Part shown: positions 35,589-45,097 of the stretch, in pieces
How positions within the stretch are numbered: position 1 is the first letter of the stretch
Layout of the letters: each line of letters begins with the position of its first letter
Source: Flavisolibacter ginsengisoli DSM 18119
GTDB taxonomy: Bacteria; Bacteroidota; Bacteroidia; Chitinophagales; Chitinophagaceae
DNA: 64,000 bases
NCBI RefSeq assembly: GCF_900129295.1
Contig: NZ_FQUU01000009.1
Location: forward strand, 124,001 to 188,000
Direction of reading: 5' to 3'
Made by a program: the position numbers and the translations under genes
Notes under the pieces: generated by a model
The model's database searches: none
Told to the model about the DNA's origin: nothing
The model's input: the letters and a program-made list of their open reading frames with translations, nothing else

Positions 35589-36143
35589 ATGAGAAAACTT
35601 ATTGCAGCAATCAATATGACCCTTGATGGGTTTTGCGACCATACAGCTATAAATGCTGACGAAGAAATACATGAACATTACAGTGAGCTTTTACGCAATG
35701 CTGACACTATTTTATATGGAAGGGTAACATTCCAACTAATGCAATACTGGCAAACAATTCTCAAAAATCCTACTGGTAATAAAGCAATGGATGAATTTGC
35801 AGTGACTATAGACAAGATACCTAAGGTGGTTTTTTCCAATACCCTCAAAAGCACTGAATGGGAAACGGCAAGGCTTGCAAAGAAAGATCTTAAAGAAGAA
35901 ATTTTGGCTCTGAAACAACAACCAGGCAAAGATATTTTGGTAGGCAGTCCGGGACTAATTGTGAGTGCCATGAATCTTAATTTAATTGATGAATACCAAC
36001 TTTGCATTCACCCGGTTGTGACAGGCACAGGCCTGCCCTTATTTAATAATATCAACAGAAAAACCTTTTTTAATCTTCTGGGGACAAAAAACTTTAAGGG
36101 TGGTGCAGTCATTCATTACTATGTGCCTGTAAAAAATACATGA
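35589..36143 (+). CDS. Dihydrofolate reductase-fold protein (RibD C-terminal domain family)
   Basis: A 184-residue single-domain protein beginning MRKLIAAINMTLDGFCDHTA, with ILYGRVTFQLMQYW, KVVFSNTLKSTEW, DILVGSPGLIVSAMNLNLIDEYQLCIHPVVTGTGLPLF, the usual pattern of RibD C-terminal/DHFR-like reductases. It probably binds NADPH; the substrate is unknown and it is too far from any folate or riboflavin genes to tell. ATG at 35589 is chosen over an in-frame TTG at 35580. Confidence 0.87.
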   Translation: MRKLIAAINMTLDGFCDHTAINADEEIHEHYSELLRNADTILYGRVTFQLMQYWQTILKNPTGNKAMDEFAVTIDKIPKVVFSNTLKSTEWETARLAKKDLKEEILALKQQPGKDILVGSPGLIVSAMNLNLIDEYQLCIHPVVTGTGLPLFNNINRKTFFNLLGTKNFKGGAVIHYYVPVKNT

Positions 36144-36312
36144 CAATAAATATTTTGAAACAGGAAGGTGGTTCAGCAGGAATTAGAAGATCTTCAGGAA
36201 TATCCAAAAAATCAGGCAGAACCCAGTTTCATTCATACATGCATCACAAGCGTGACCATTAGTGTATAATATCATGAATAATTTAGTTATATTTAGTAAA
36301 AGCTATTGATGT

Positions 36313-36714
36313 ATGAAAACTTCCATAAGAATTATACTGAGCTTATTTGTGTTTGCTGCCAGTTTACTTTTTTGTATACTGGTTATTTCTTCCCTTGTGC
36401 CACAATTGCGTGAAAATAGATTACTGTCTATTTCAATTTCTATATTAATTGCTTTGGCTATTAGTTTACTGGCCTGGAAAAAGATGTCAATCAATACAGA
36501 CCGTTTAGAAATTCATATGCTGGCCTGGGGAATCATTATTGGATCTATAGGTTTAATCGCAGGTTTTGTGGGTCCTATTATTTTTAACTGGGGTGGTAAC
36601 CAGGGCCCGCTCCTTGGTATTTTATACACCGGTCCTTTAGGTTTTATCATCGGGTTGATAAGTGGCGCTATATATTGGAAATTTTACAGGACGCAAAAGT
36701 TGGCCAAATCCTGA
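36313..36714 (+). CDS. Small integral membrane protein of unknown function
   Basis: A 133-residue hydrophobic protein with four predicted membrane helices (about residues 5-27, 37-55, 68-92, 100-122) and a basic C terminus (YRTQKLAKS). A glycine-rich stretch GLIAGFVGPIIFNWGGNQGP joins the third and fourth helices. I do not recognise the family. It converges with hemJ. Confidence 0.65.
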   Translation: MKTSIRIILSLFVFAASLLFCILVISSLVPQLRENRLLSISISILIALAISLLAWKKMSINTDRLEIHMLAWGIIIGSIGLIAGFVGPIIFNWGGNQGPLLGILYTGPLGFIIGLISGAIYWKFYRTQKLAKS

Positions 36715-36770
36715 TTTGCTAAAAGACCCCCTGTAAATGAAAAACTGAATAACTGCAACTACTATGTACA

Positions 36771-37316
36771 TTACTTTTTCCTTATTGCCTTGTAGATCTT
36801 AATGGCGCTCATTAAAACAATGACAAAAGCCAATAAACCTACTATGCCCCAGACCCAACTAATGCTTTCCTTTACTGATGCCAGCATTACAATAGGGACA
36901 AGAAAGATGGTAGCTACCTCATTCCATACACGCAACTTTTGAGAGGAGTATTTAAAAATTCCCTTAGCCTGTTGTTTATACAAACCATGCAAAGAGAAGT
37001 GGTACATATATAATAGTACAACGAAGATCAGTTTGATCAGCAGCCATTTGCCTGCATCATCCCAAATGGTCTTATACCAGTATCCCTTCCACATTACCAA
37101 AGGCCCAAGGATAAGGGTGAGTATTGCAGAAGGCCAGGTAATACCCAACCACAGTCGTTTTATCATTATCGAGAACTGCTGGTGAAGAATGGTCTTCTCC
37201 GGTTCTTTCTTTTCTTCTGCTTCAGTATTATATATAAAGAGCCTGACAATATAGAACATGCCGGCAAACCAGGTGACAATAAAAATGATGTGCAGAGCCT
37301 TAAGATATGCGTACAT
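36771..37316 (-). CDS. hemJ: Protoporphyrinogen IX oxidase, HemJ type
   Basis: A 181-residue inner-membrane protein with about five helices that oxidises protoporphyrinogen IX to protoporphyrin IX, the step before HemH. Visible: KALHIIFIVTWFAGMFYIVRLFIYN at the N terminus with the conserved His, and KLIFVVLLYMYHFSLHGLYKQ with further His residues in the middle, as in HemJ. It lies 34 bp downstream of hemH on the same strand. No HemG or HemY is present in the window, so HemJ fills this step. Confidence 0.92.
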   Translation of the reverse strand: MYAYLKALHIIFIVTWFAGMFYIVRLFIYNTEAEEKKEPEKTILHQQFSIMIKRLWLGITWPSAILTLILGPLVMWKGYWYKTIWDDAGKWLLIKLIFVVLLYMYHFSLHGLYKQQAKGIFKYSSQKLRVWNEVATIFLVPIVMLASVKESISWVWGIVGLLAFVIVLMSAIKIYKAIRKK

Positions 37317-37350
37317 GTGGAGAACTAAAATACTTTAATGTAGATAACAA

Positions 37351-38418
37351 TTAAGCCTGGGCGGTCTGTTTTGTTTCGTTAAGGATCATTTCCCTTTTTC
37401 CCTGGCCATATTCTCTTATCCATTTAGCCATGGCACTGATCCAGAGTGGATGTACATTCAGGCAGGGCACAAGGTCGAAGGATTCGCCACCAGCGTGTAA
37501 GAAGATCTCTCTTCCCTCCTCTCCCATTTCCTCAAGCGTTTCCAGGCAGTCACTTACAAAGGCAGGACACACGACCACTATTTTCTTGACGCCTTCATTT
37601 GGAAGCTCCTGCAGGCGCACTGCAGTATAAGGTTGCAGCCAGGGATCTCTTCCCAGTCGTGACTGGAAGGAAAAGCCTCTTTTTTCTTTGGGAATATTAA
37701 GCTTATCGGCCACCAAATGGGTTGTCACCCAGCATTGATGCCTGTAACAGAAATCATGTGCAGGAGAAGGCACTTCGCAACAATTATCCACCTTCAGGCA
37801 ATGCTTCCCGGTAGGGTCACATTTTAAGATGTGTCTTTCAGGTATGCCATGGTATGAAAACAATACCTGGTCATATTCCTTATCTAAATGCGGTTGTATA
37901 CTCTGACTAAGTGCTTCCACGTAGTCCTCCTCATCATAGAAAGGTTTGATGAAGGTGAGTCTAAAAGGATAAGCTTTCTTTTTATGTTGTTCTTTGGCAT
38001 ACTCCACTGCTGTTTCATAACTGCTCATGGCATAATGTGGATACATTGGCACTACCACGATCTCTTCCATGTCAGGATTTTTTTGAAGCAACAGGTCATA
38101 AGCCATCATGGGTGAAGGATTGCCGTAACGCATGGCAATGGTAACCGGTTCTTCTATTTCTTTTTGCAAGGCACGCTCCTGTTCCTTACTTATCACGATG
38201 AGCGGAGAGCCCTTTTCAGTCCAGATAGTTTTGTAGGCTTTGGCAGAATTGGGCGCCCTGAAAGGAACGATAATACCTTTTACCAACAAGGCCCGGAGCA
38301 GCCAGGGCTTGTCAATGACCCTTTCATCCATTAAGAATTCATCAAGGTATCGTTTGACATCTTTTACTTCCGTGGAATCAGGTGAACCGAGGTTCATGAG
38401 GATGATGGCTCTTTTCAT
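37351..38418 (-). CDS. hemH: Ferrochelatase
   Basis: A 355-residue enzyme inserting Fe2+ into protoporphyrin IX. Visible: AIILMNLGSPDSTEVKDVKRYL at the N terminus, VVPMYPHYAMSSYETA, the active-site His in LFSYHGIPERHI (about residue 193), SFQSRLGRDPWLQPYT and CPAFVSDCLETLEE with the conserved Glu residues. It is transcribed away from hemA and followed by hemJ. A TACATTTG promoter box is 10 bp upstream. Confidence 0.96.
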   Translation of the reverse strand: MKRAIILMNLGSPDSTEVKDVKRYLDEFLMDERVIDKPWLLRALLVKGIIVPFRAPNSAKAYKTIWTEKGSPLIVISKEQERALQKEIEEPVTIAMRYGNPSPMMAYDLLLQKNPDMEEIVVVPMYPHYAMSSYETAVEYAKEQHKKKAYPFRLTFIKPFYDEEDYVEALSQSIQPHLDKEYDQVLFSYHGIPERHILKCDPTGKHCLKVDNCCEVPSPAHDFCYRHQCWVTTHLVADKLNIPKEKRGFSFQSRLGRDPWLQPYTAVRLQELPNEGVKKIVVVCPAFVSDCLETLEEMGEEGREIFLHAGGESFDLVPCLNVHPLWISAMAKWIREYGQGKREMILNETKQTAQA

Positions 38419-38428
38419 ATCAAGGCAA

Positions 38429-38436
38429 CAAATGTA
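38429..38436 (-). promoter_or_regulatory. hemH-hemJ promoter, -7 element TACATTTG
   Basis: A perfect TAnnTTTG match on the minus strand, 10 bp before the hemH ATG (38418), which gives a leader of about 7 bases. The nearest TTG is 25 bp upstream. Confidence 0.55.
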
Positions 38437-38555
38437 GGTACAACTGGTTCAAGAATTTTATCAATTGATGCCCGTGAATCTGCAACCTGATGAAAATCAA
38501 GGAGTCAAATGACAGATAGATGACATTGTTTTTAGGAGCGTGCCTTCATCAAAAC

Positions 38556-38563
38556 TACTTTTG
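38556..38563 (+). promoter_or_regulatory. hemA operon promoter, -7 element TACTTTTG
   Basis: A perfect TAnnTTTG match 26 bp before the hemA ATG, in the same 171-bp divergent gap as the hemH promoter. The two boxes are about 120 bp apart, which leaves room for a shared regulator; no clear operator palindrome was seen. Confidence 0.55.
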
Positions 38564-38589
38564 CACTGGATCGGGATCATAATTGAAAA

Positions 38590-39816
38590 ATGGACACTCC
38601 TTACTTCAAGAACATATCAAACTTTTACGTAGCCGGCATCAATTACAAAAAATCAGATGCTTCCGTACGCGGACAGTTTGCTATAAATAATGATCAATAC
38701 CAATCCATTCTACAAAAAGCCGCCGAACAGGGGTTGAACGAGGTTTTCATACTATCAACCTGCAACCGCACAGAGATCTATGGATTTGCCTATTGCAGTT
38801 ACCAACTGGTAGACCTACTGTGTTCTGAAACAGTTGGGGATATGGAAACATTTAAAAACTCTGCTTATATAAAAAATGGCATAGAGGCTATTGAGCATGT
38901 TTTTAGTGTTGGTGCCGGACTGGATTCCCAGATCCTGGGAGATTACGAGATCGTTGGCCAGTTAAAAAACGCTGTAAAGTTTGCCAAGGAGCAAAAATTC
39001 GTAGGCGCCTTTACAGAAAGACTGGTGAATAGTGTGCTCCAATCATCCAAATTGATCAAGAACAATACAGAGTTAAGCGGGGGAACAGTTTCTGTTTCTT
39101 TTGCAGCCGTTCAATATATCCGCAGGAAAGTTGTAAATCCTTCTTCCAAAAACATTTTATTATTAGGAGTTGGAAAAATTGGCCGCAACACCTGTAAGAA
39201 CCTGGTTGACTACCTGGAAACTACTAATATCACCTTAATCAACAGGTCGCCCGAGAAGGCACACGAACTGGCTGGTGAATTGGGATTACATGCTGCTTCA
39301 CTTGACAACCTTTCAGAGGAAGTTCAAAAAGCAGATATTATCCTGGTGGCTACAAATTCCCCTGAACCAGTGATTTTAAAGGAACATGTAGAGCATTCAG
39401 GAGACAAATTGATCATTGACCTGTCTATTCCCTATAATGTGGAGGAAGCAGCGCAACACCTGCAGAATGTAAGCCTTGTAAATGTGGATGAGCTTTCAAA
39501 GATGAAAGACGAAACATTGAAGATGCGCCTGGCTGAAGTGCCAAAGGCAAAAGCTATTATTAAAGAATTAATACAGGAATTTGAAGAGTGGTGTGAGATG
39601 CGCAAGCATGTACCCATGCTGAAAGCTCTGAAAGTAAAACTGAAAGAGCTGTATAGCCATCCCCACTATACTAAGGCCACTACTACCTGCCCCAAAACTA
39701 TTGATACACACATTCAAAGGGTATTGAATGAAACTGCGGGGAAGATAAAAATTCAAAATCAACGCGGTTGCCAATACATTGCAGCGCTGAATGATTTTAT
39801 AAGTACAAGAAATTAA
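38590..39816 (+). CDS. hemA: Glutamyl-tRNA reductase
   Basis: A 408-residue NADPH-dependent enzyme that turns Glu-tRNA into glutamate-1-semialdehyde, the first committed step of the C5 haem route. Visible: ILSTCNRTEIYGFA with the catalytic Cys (about residue 58), LDSQILGDYEIVGQLKNAVKFA, the Rossmann motif LLLGVGKIGRNTCKNL (about residue 197) and the C-terminal dimerisation helices. First gene of hemACDEF-x-B-L; its stop overlaps the hemC start by one base (TAATG). Confidence 0.96.
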   Translation: MDTPYFKNISNFYVAGINYKKSDASVRGQFAINNDQYQSILQKAAEQGLNEVFILSTCNRTEIYGFAYCSYQLVDLLCSETVGDMETFKNSAYIKNGIEAIEHVFSVGAGLDSQILGDYEIVGQLKNAVKFAKEQKFVGAFTERLVNSVLQSSKLIKNNTELSGGTVSVSFAAVQYIRRKVVNPSSKNILLLGVGKIGRNTCKNLVDYLETTNITLINRSPEKAHELAGELGLHAASLDNLSEEVQKADIILVATNSPEPVILKEHVEHSGDKLIIDLSIPYNVEEAAQHLQNVSLVNVDELSKMKDETLKMRLAEVPKAKAIIKELIQEFEEWCEMRKHVPMLKALKVKLKELYSHPHYTKATTTCPKTIDTHIQRVLNETAGKIKIQNQRGCQYIAALNDFISTRN

Positions 39817-40796
39817 TGTCTACAGTTTTAAGAATTGGCACAAGAGACAGTGAACTGGCTGTGTGGCAGGCTACCCTGGTTCAAAACCAGTTAAAGGAAC
39901 TAGGTGTTCAATCGGAATTGGTGTATCTAAAAAGCGAAGGTGACATTGACACCATTACCCCTTTGTATGCCCTTGGCGTGCAAGGAGTTTTTACAAAAGT
40001 ATTAGATGCTGCACTGCTTAATAACCGCATTGACATTGCCGTTCATTCTATGAAAGATGTGCCTACACAAATGGCACAAGGACTGCAACAGGCGGCAGTA
40101 CTAAAGAGAGCTAATTACAAAGACATTTTTGTATATAAGGAGGAGTCAACCCCTGCGGCATTGGGATACAATAATGGCAAATGGAACGGGGATAATGATG
40201 ACAATTCCCTGGATTTTACCATTGCAACAGGTTCTGTACGGCGCATTGCACAATGGCTGCACAGGTACCCTTCTCATAAGGTAGAAAATCTACGTGGCAA
40301 TGTAAATACAAGGCTTAGGAAAGTGAAAGAACATAACTGGAAGGGAGCCATATTTGCTGCTGCAGGCTTAGAGAGAATTGGTTTACGTCCTGCAACATCC
40401 ATTGACCTCGACTGGATGCTGCCTGCCCCAGCACAAGGTGCCATAATGATTGCCTGCCGTGAAGGAGATGAATTTGCATTGGAAAGTTGCAGGTCATTAG
40501 ATGATGAATCCACTGCAATTTGCACATGTGTTGAAAGGGATTTCCTAAGTGCCCTGATGGGTGGTTGCTCCACTCCTATTTCCGCCCTTGCTGAATTAAA
40601 TAATGGAGAGATCTATTTTAAAGGAAATATTGTAAGCCCGGATGGTAAATATAAAGCTGTCGTTGAGAAGCGGTTGCTAAAAGAACAATGGCATGAGGCA
40701 GGTCGCCTGGCTGCTGCATCTATACTTGCCAATGGAGGCCAGGCAATTATTAACAGCATTAGAAAAACCGGCTTAACTACCAATGGAAACGATTAG
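39816..40796 (+). CDS. hemC: Hydroxymethylbilane synthase
   Basis: A 326-residue porphobilinogen deaminase that joins four porphobilinogens. Visible: LRIGTRDSELAVWQA, AVHSMKDVPTQMAQGL, TGSVRRIAQWLHRYP, LRGNVNTRLRKV and the dipyrromethane-cofactor Cys in MGGCSTPISALAEL (about residue 248). A charged insertion about residues 120-133 (NNGKWNGDNDDNS) makes it a little longer than the E. coli enzyme. Overlaps hemA by 1 bp and hemD by 14 bp. Confidence 0.95.
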   Translation: MSTVLRIGTRDSELAVWQATLVQNQLKELGVQSELVYLKSEGDIDTITPLYALGVQGVFTKVLDAALLNNRIDIAVHSMKDVPTQMAQGLQQAAVLKRANYKDIFVYKEESTPAALGYNNGKWNGDNDDNSLDFTIATGSVRRIAQWLHRYPSHKVENLRGNVNTRLRKVKEHNWKGAIFAAAGLERIGLRPATSIDLDWMLPAPAQGAIMIACREGDEFALESCRSLDDESTAICTCVERDFLSALMGGCSTPISALAELNNGEIYFKGNIVSPDGKYKAVVEKRLLKEQWHEAGRLAAASILANGGQAIINSIRKTGLTTNGND

Positions 40797-41514
40797 GGTC
40801 TTAAGCACTAAAAAGTTGTTGCCTGAGATCGTGGAGGAAGCGAAAGAGAATGGTATTGAAATAACAGAACAGGAAGCAATAGCTGTTCATCCTATATTGA
40901 AGGAAGAAAAGCAAGAGCAGTTGTTATCATGGTTCCATAGGTACACATCGCAACCCATTGTTTTTACAAGTGCCAATGCTGTATCCAGCCTTGAACACTA
41001 CCTGGGGAAATACCTACGGGGAGATAAGACGCGGCTGCAGGTATTTTGTCTTTCAGGACGAACAAAAGAGGCAGTACTGGAAGCTTTCCCTATAGCAAAC
41101 ATTGCAGGCGTTGCCCCTTCAGCAAGGGCGCTTGCAAAATTAATCCTGGCAAAGGGTATCAATGAAGTGTTTTTCTTTTGCGGTAATAAAAGAAGGGATG
41201 AACTACCAGGTCTTTTAAAACAAAATGGTGTAGTGGCACATGAGATAGTAGTATATGAAACAGTACCCACTCCATGTATTGCAACGGAAGAAATGGATGC
41301 CATTTTATTTTTCAGTCCCAGCGCCGCAGATAGTTTTTTCTCAGTGAACCAACCAAAGAAGAACATTATTTGTTTCGCCGTAGGTGAAACAACAGCTGAT
41401 AGTATTTTAAAGTATTCCGGTAATACTATCATCATTAGTGATACCCCTTCGCAGGAAGGCATGTTAAAAGCTTTAATAGCATATAAAAATTTAAACACAC
41501 ATCCGGATAATTAA
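40783..41514 (+). CDS. hemD: Uroporphyrinogen-III synthase
   Basis: A 243-residue protein of the poorly conserved HemD family, which closes hydroxymethylbilane to uroporphyrinogen III. Supporting features are [17 protein letters not shown] (about residue 50), [42 protein letters not shown] and [13 protein letters not shown], as well as its place between hemC and hemE. The start overlaps hemC by 14 bp; hemE starts 4 bp after the stop. Confidence 0.9.
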   Translation: METIRVLSTKKLLPEIVEEAKENGIEITEQEAIAVHPILKEEKQEQLLSWFHRYTSQPIVFTSANAVSSLEHYLGKYLRGDKTRLQVFCLSGRTKEAVLEAFPIANIAGVAPSARALAKLILAKGINEVFFFCGNKRRDELPGLLKQNGVVAHEIVVYETVPTPCIATEEMDAILFFSPSAADSFFSVNQPKKNIICFAVGETTADSILKYSGNTIIISDTPSQEGMLKALIAYKNLNTHPDN

Positions 41515-41518
41515 ACTA

Positions 41519-42556
41519 ATGAGCCAATTACAGAATGATCTTTTATTAAAAGCTTTAAGAAAGGAAAAAGTAGAGCGCCCGCCCGTATGGATGATGCGGC
41601 AGGCTGGCAGGTACCTGCCTGATTATATTAAATTAAGGAACAAATACGATTTCTTTACCCGTGTGCAAACACCTGAACTGGCTACGGCCATTACACTGCA
41701 GCCAGTTGACCAGGTTGGAGTGGATGCAGCAATTATCTTTTCTGATATATTAGTCATACCCCAGGCTATGGGCCTTGAAGTATTAATGGAAGAAGGAAAA
41801 GGTCCTTCTTTACCAAAGACCATAATGACCCAACAGGATGTTGATGCATTGAATACTGAAAATGCCGCCGAACATTTAAAATATGTGTTGGATGCATTGT
41901 CTCTCACTAAAAAAGAATTGAACGGAAGGGTCCCACTGATCGGTTTTGCAGGTGCCCCATGGACCTTGCTTTGCTACATGATTGAAGGCAAGGGAAGCAA
42001 GACATGGGATAAGGCAAAGCAGTTTGCCTATACAGAGCCAAAACTTGCACATTCCTTATTGCAAAAGATCACTACCATAACCATAGAGTACCTTAAAGCA
42101 CAGGTTCGGGCAGGTGCAGATACAGTGCAGGTATTTGATAGTTGGGCAGGTTCTTTGTCACCCGCAGATTTTAAACAATTTGCGCAGCCTTATTTATTAC
42201 AAATTGCGGATGCTTTAAAAGATGATGCCCCTGTGATCTTATTTCCAAAGGGCACCTGGTATGCTTTAAAGGAATTAAGTGAAAGTAGTGCTTCAGGTAT
42301 TGGCATTGATTGGACCATAACTCCACAGGTGGCAAGACAGCTAACCAACAATAACATAACCCTTCAAGGTAATTTTGACCCTGCAAAACTGCTGGCCCCT
42401 ATACCCCAGATCAAGCAATGGGTAAAAGAAATGATCGATGACTTTGGTGCCCAGAATTATATAGCCAACCTGGGTCATGGCATTACTCCTAATGTTCCGG
42501 TGGACCATGCAAAGGCCTTTGTTGAAGCAGTGAAAGAATATAAAACAGGAAACTAA
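41519..42556 (+). CDS. hemE: Uroporphyrinogen decarboxylase
   Basis: A 345-residue enzyme making coproporphyrinogen III. Both family signatures are present: [17 protein letters not shown] (about residue 20) and [16 protein letters not shown] (about residue 142), along with [15 protein letters not shown] and [20 protein letters not shown]. Length is normal. A terminator-like hairpin follows before hemF. Confidence 0.97.
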   Translation: MSQLQNDLLLKALRKEKVERPPVWMMRQAGRYLPDYIKLRNKYDFFTRVQTPELATAITLQPVDQVGVDAAIIFSDILVIPQAMGLEVLMEEGKGPSLPKTIMTQQDVDALNTENAAEHLKYVLDALSLTKKELNGRVPLIGFAGAPWTLLCYMIEGKGSKTWDKAKQFAYTEPKLAHSLLQKITTITIEYLKAQVRAGADTVQVFDSWAGSLSPADFKQFAQPYLLQIADALKDDAPVILFPKGTWYALKELSESSASGIGIDWTITPQVARQLTNNNITLQGNFDPAKLLAPIPQIKQWVKEMIDDFGAQNYIANLGHGITPNVPVDHAKAFVEAVKEYKTGN

Positions 42557-42560
42557 AAAG

Positions 42561-42587
42561 AAAGAGCTTAAGGCTCTTTTTGTTTTT
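42561..42587 (+). terminator. Terminator-like hairpin between hemE and hemF
   Basis: AAAGAGC (42561-42567) pairs with GCTCTTT (42573-42579), loop TTAAG, followed by TTTTTGTTTTT. It lies in the 41-bp hemE-hemF gap and ends only about 10 bp before the hemF ATG, so it may act as an attenuator that lowers expression of hemF and later genes. Confidence 0.65.
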
Positions 42588-42597
42588 ACAATAGAAA

Positions 42598-43512
42598 ATG
42601 AATATCAAACAGAACTGGATAGAATACATTGATGAACTGCAAGATAAAATTTGTCATGCCCTTGAGCAGGCAGATGGTTTAGCCAGGTTTATTGAAGACA
42701 AGTGGGAAAGACCAGAAGGCGGTGGAGGAAAAACCCGTGTGATTGCGAATGGAAAGGTATTTGAGAAGGGAGGTGTGAACACTTCCACAGTATTTGGCGA
42801 GGTAACAGATGCCATGCGCTCTCAACTTAAGATCAATGGAGATAAATGGTTTGCCTGTGGTTTATCACTGGTCATCCATCCCTTAAATCCTTTTGTGCCT
42901 ACAGTACATTGCAATTACCGGATGTTTGAATTGTATAATGAAAATGATGAAGTCATTGACCGCTGGTTTGGCGGAGGTACTGACCTTACTCCATACTATT
43001 TATTTGAAGAAGACGCCAGGCATTTTCACCAGGTGTATAAAGATGTGTGCGATAGTTTTGACGAAAGCTTTTATCCCAACTTCAAGCAGGTATGTGATAA
43101 CTATTTTGTGAACACACACAGGGGAAATGAAAGAAGAGGCATAGGTGGTATATTCTATGATCACCAGCGTCCTGGTGAAAAGCATGATGTGAACTTCTGG
43201 ATGAATTTTGGCAAGGCATGTGGCAATGCTTTTATTGAGGCCTATATACCAATAGTAGAAAGAAGAAAGAACATGCCTTTTACTCCTGAACACAAACACT
43301 GGCAGGAAATCAGGCGGGGCCGGTATGTGGAGTTTAACCTTGTACATGATAGAGGGACTATCTTCGGATTAAAGACCAATGGAAGGATAGAAAGTATTTT
43401 GATGAGCCTTCCACCTACGGTTCGGTTTGAATATAATTATCTACCCGGGGAAGGAACTTCGGAATCAGACTTACTGGATGCCTGCCTGCATCCAAGAGAA
43501 TGGATCAAGTAA
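42598..43512 (+). CDS. hemF: Oxygen-dependent coproporphyrinogen III oxidase
   Basis: A 304-residue aerobic enzyme that converts coproporphyrinogen III to protoporphyrinogen IX with O2. Visible: WFGGGTDLTPYYLFEEDARHFH (about residue 122), NERRGIGGIFYD, GRYVEFNLVHDRGTIFGLKT and MSLPPTVRFEYNY. Its presence shows haem synthesis under aerobic conditions; no HemN lies in this window. Followed by a cysteine hydrolase gene after 11 bp. Confidence 0.96.
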   Translation: MNIKQNWIEYIDELQDKICHALEQADGLARFIEDKWERPEGGGGKTRVIANGKVFEKGGVNTSTVFGEVTDAMRSQLKINGDKWFACGLSLVIHPLNPFVPTVHCNYRMFELYNENDEVIDRWFGGGTDLTPYYLFEEDARHFHQVYKDVCDSFDESFYPNFKQVCDNYFVNTHRGNERRGIGGIFYDHQRPGEKHDVNFWMNFGKACGNAFIEAYIPIVERRKNMPFTPEHKHWQEIRRGRYVEFNLVHDRGTIFGLKTNGRIESILMSLPPTVRFEYNYLPGEGTSESDLLDACLHPREWIK

Positions 43513-43523
43513 CACCATATAAA

Positions 43524-44072
43524 ATGAAAACAGCTCTAGTTATAATAGATATTCAAAATGATTATTTCCCAGGGGGAAATAATGAATTGGTAAACAGCGG
43601 GGATGCCAGTTTGAAAGCACGCCAATTGTTGAATGCCTTTAGAGAAAAAGATTTACCTGTTATACATATACAGCATTTGTCTATAAGACCAGGTGCAGGT
43701 TTTTTCATACCCGGCACAAAGGGTGCAGCCATTCATGACAATGTATTGCCATTGGAAAATGAAAAGGTGTTTACCAAGAACTTCCCTAACAGCTTTAGAG
43801 ATACAGGCTTACTAAATTACCTGCAACAAATGGAGATAGAACATCTTGTGATTGCAGGAATGATGTCGCATATGTGTGTGGATGCTACCGCCCGTGCGGC
43901 AAAGGACCTTGGTTATTCCATTTCAATTGCTTCGGATGCCTGCGCCACCAAAGACCTGGTAATTGAAAATAATACAGTAAAAGCAAATGATGTTCATAAT
44001 GCTTTTATGGCTGCCCTGAGTTATTTCTATGCAGATGTCAGGCATACGCATGAATTGATTAAACAACTTTAA
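43524..44072 (+). CDS. Cysteine hydrolase (isochorismatase-like family)
   Basis: A 182-residue isochorismatase-fold protein. The catalytic triad can be placed: Asp in LVIIDIQNDYFPGG (about residue 9), Lys in KVFTKNFPNSF (about residue 83) and Cys in AGMMSHMCVDATARAA (about residue 117). The family includes nicotinamidase-like and N-carbamoyl amidases; the substrate is unknown. It sits inside the haem operon between hemF and hemB, 11 bp and 10 bp from its neighbours, though no role in haem synthesis is known for it. An in-frame ATG at 43500 overlaps hemF and is less likely. Confidence 0.88.
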   Translation: MKTALVIIDIQNDYFPGGNNELVNSGDASLKARQLLNAFREKDLPVIHIQHLSIRPGAGFFIPGTKGAAIHDNVLPLENEKVFTKNFPNSFRDTGLLNYLQQMEIEHLVIAGMMSHMCVDATARAAKDLGYSISIASDACATKDLVIENNTVKANDVHNAFMAALSYFYADVRHTHELIKQL

Positions 44073-44082
44073 ACATATTATA

Positions 44083-45057
44083 ATGTACCAGCAAAGAAGA
44101 AACAGGATATTAAGAGCAACACCTGCCATCCGCAGTATGGTTGCTGAAACCATTCTTACACCCAATGATTTCATTGTTCCTTTGTTCATTGATGAAGGAG
44201 AGAATATAGAAACCGAGATTGCTTCAATGCCTGATTATTACAGGAGGAGCATTGATCTTACTATAAAAGAAGTTAAAGAGTTGTGGAACCTTGGCATCAA
44301 AAGCGTATTGCTTTTTATTAAGTGTAAAGATGAGTTGAAAGATAATACAGGAAAGGAAGCCTGGAACAAGGATGGCTTGATGCAGCGAAGCATAAAGGCC
44401 ATTAAAGATGCGGTACCGGAAATGTATGTGATGACCGATGTGGCTCTTGACCCCTATTCTTCTTATGGCCATGATGGCATAGTTGAAAATGGAGAGATAG
44501 TGAATGACCCTACGGTGGAAGCACTTGTGAAAATGAGCATCAGCCATGCCAAAGCAGGAGCAGATATGGTAGCGCCCAGTGACATGATGGATGGAAGGAT
44601 CTTTGCCATTCGTGAAGGACTGGAGAAAGAAGGTTATACAAAAACAGGGATCATGGCCTACAGCGCCAAATATGCTTCTTGTTTTTATGGACCATTCAGA
44701 GATGCACTTGACAGTGCACCTGGTTTTGGTGATAAAAAAACTTACCAGATGGATTATGCCAACCGTACAGAGGCTATAAGAGAAGGGCAAATGGATGTGG
44801 AAGAAGGCGCCGATATTGTGATGGTTAAACCAGGTCTGCCCTACCTTGATATTCTCAGAGAAGTAAAAAATGCTGTGAATGTGCCTGTAAGTGTTTATAA
44901 TATTAGTGGTGAATATGCCATGATAAAAGCAGCCGCTAAAATGGGATGGATCAATGAGGAAAAAGCTATTTTAGAAACCCTTACATCCTTTAAAAGAGCA
45001 GGCGCTGATCTTATTGCCACTTATTTTGCAAAAGATGCTGCAAGGTTATTGAGCTAA
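44083..45057 (+). CDS. hemB: Delta-aminolevulinic acid dehydratase (porphobilinogen synthase)
   Basis: A 324-residue enzyme joining two 5-aminolevulinates. Visible: NDFIVPLFIDEGEN, DVALDPYSSYGHDGIVENG, VAPSDMMDGRIFAIRE, the Schiff-base Lys in MAYSAKYASCFYGPFRDA (about residue 197) and VMVKPGLPYLDIL with the second Lys (about residue 250). The metal site DPYSSYGHDG has no Cys pair, so it is probably Mg-dependent rather than the zinc type. Confidence 0.96.
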   Translation: MYQQRRNRILRATPAIRSMVAETILTPNDFIVPLFIDEGENIETEIASMPDYYRRSIDLTIKEVKELWNLGIKSVLLFIKCKDELKDNTGKEAWNKDGLMQRSIKAIKDAVPEMYVMTDVALDPYSSYGHDGIVENGEIVNDPTVEALVKMSISHAKAGADMVAPSDMMDGRIFAIREGLEKEGYTKTGIMAYSAKYASCFYGPFRDALDSAPGFGDKKTYQMDYANRTEAIREGQMDVEEGADIVMVKPGLPYLDILREVKNAVNVPVSVYNISGEYAMIKAAAKMGWINEEKAILETLTSFKRAGADLIATYFAKDAARLLS

Positions 45058-45097
45058 TTTTGATTATAAAGTTTTATAATTTTCTCAACATCCCTTT

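Noticed and set aside
40998-41498. 166-codon minus-strand frame opposite hemD
   Set aside because: No recognised motif; hemD is supported by its place in the operon and its overlap with hemC.
44224-44790. 188-codon minus-strand frame inside hemB
   Set aside because: Antisense shadow; hemB motifs are complete on the plus strand.
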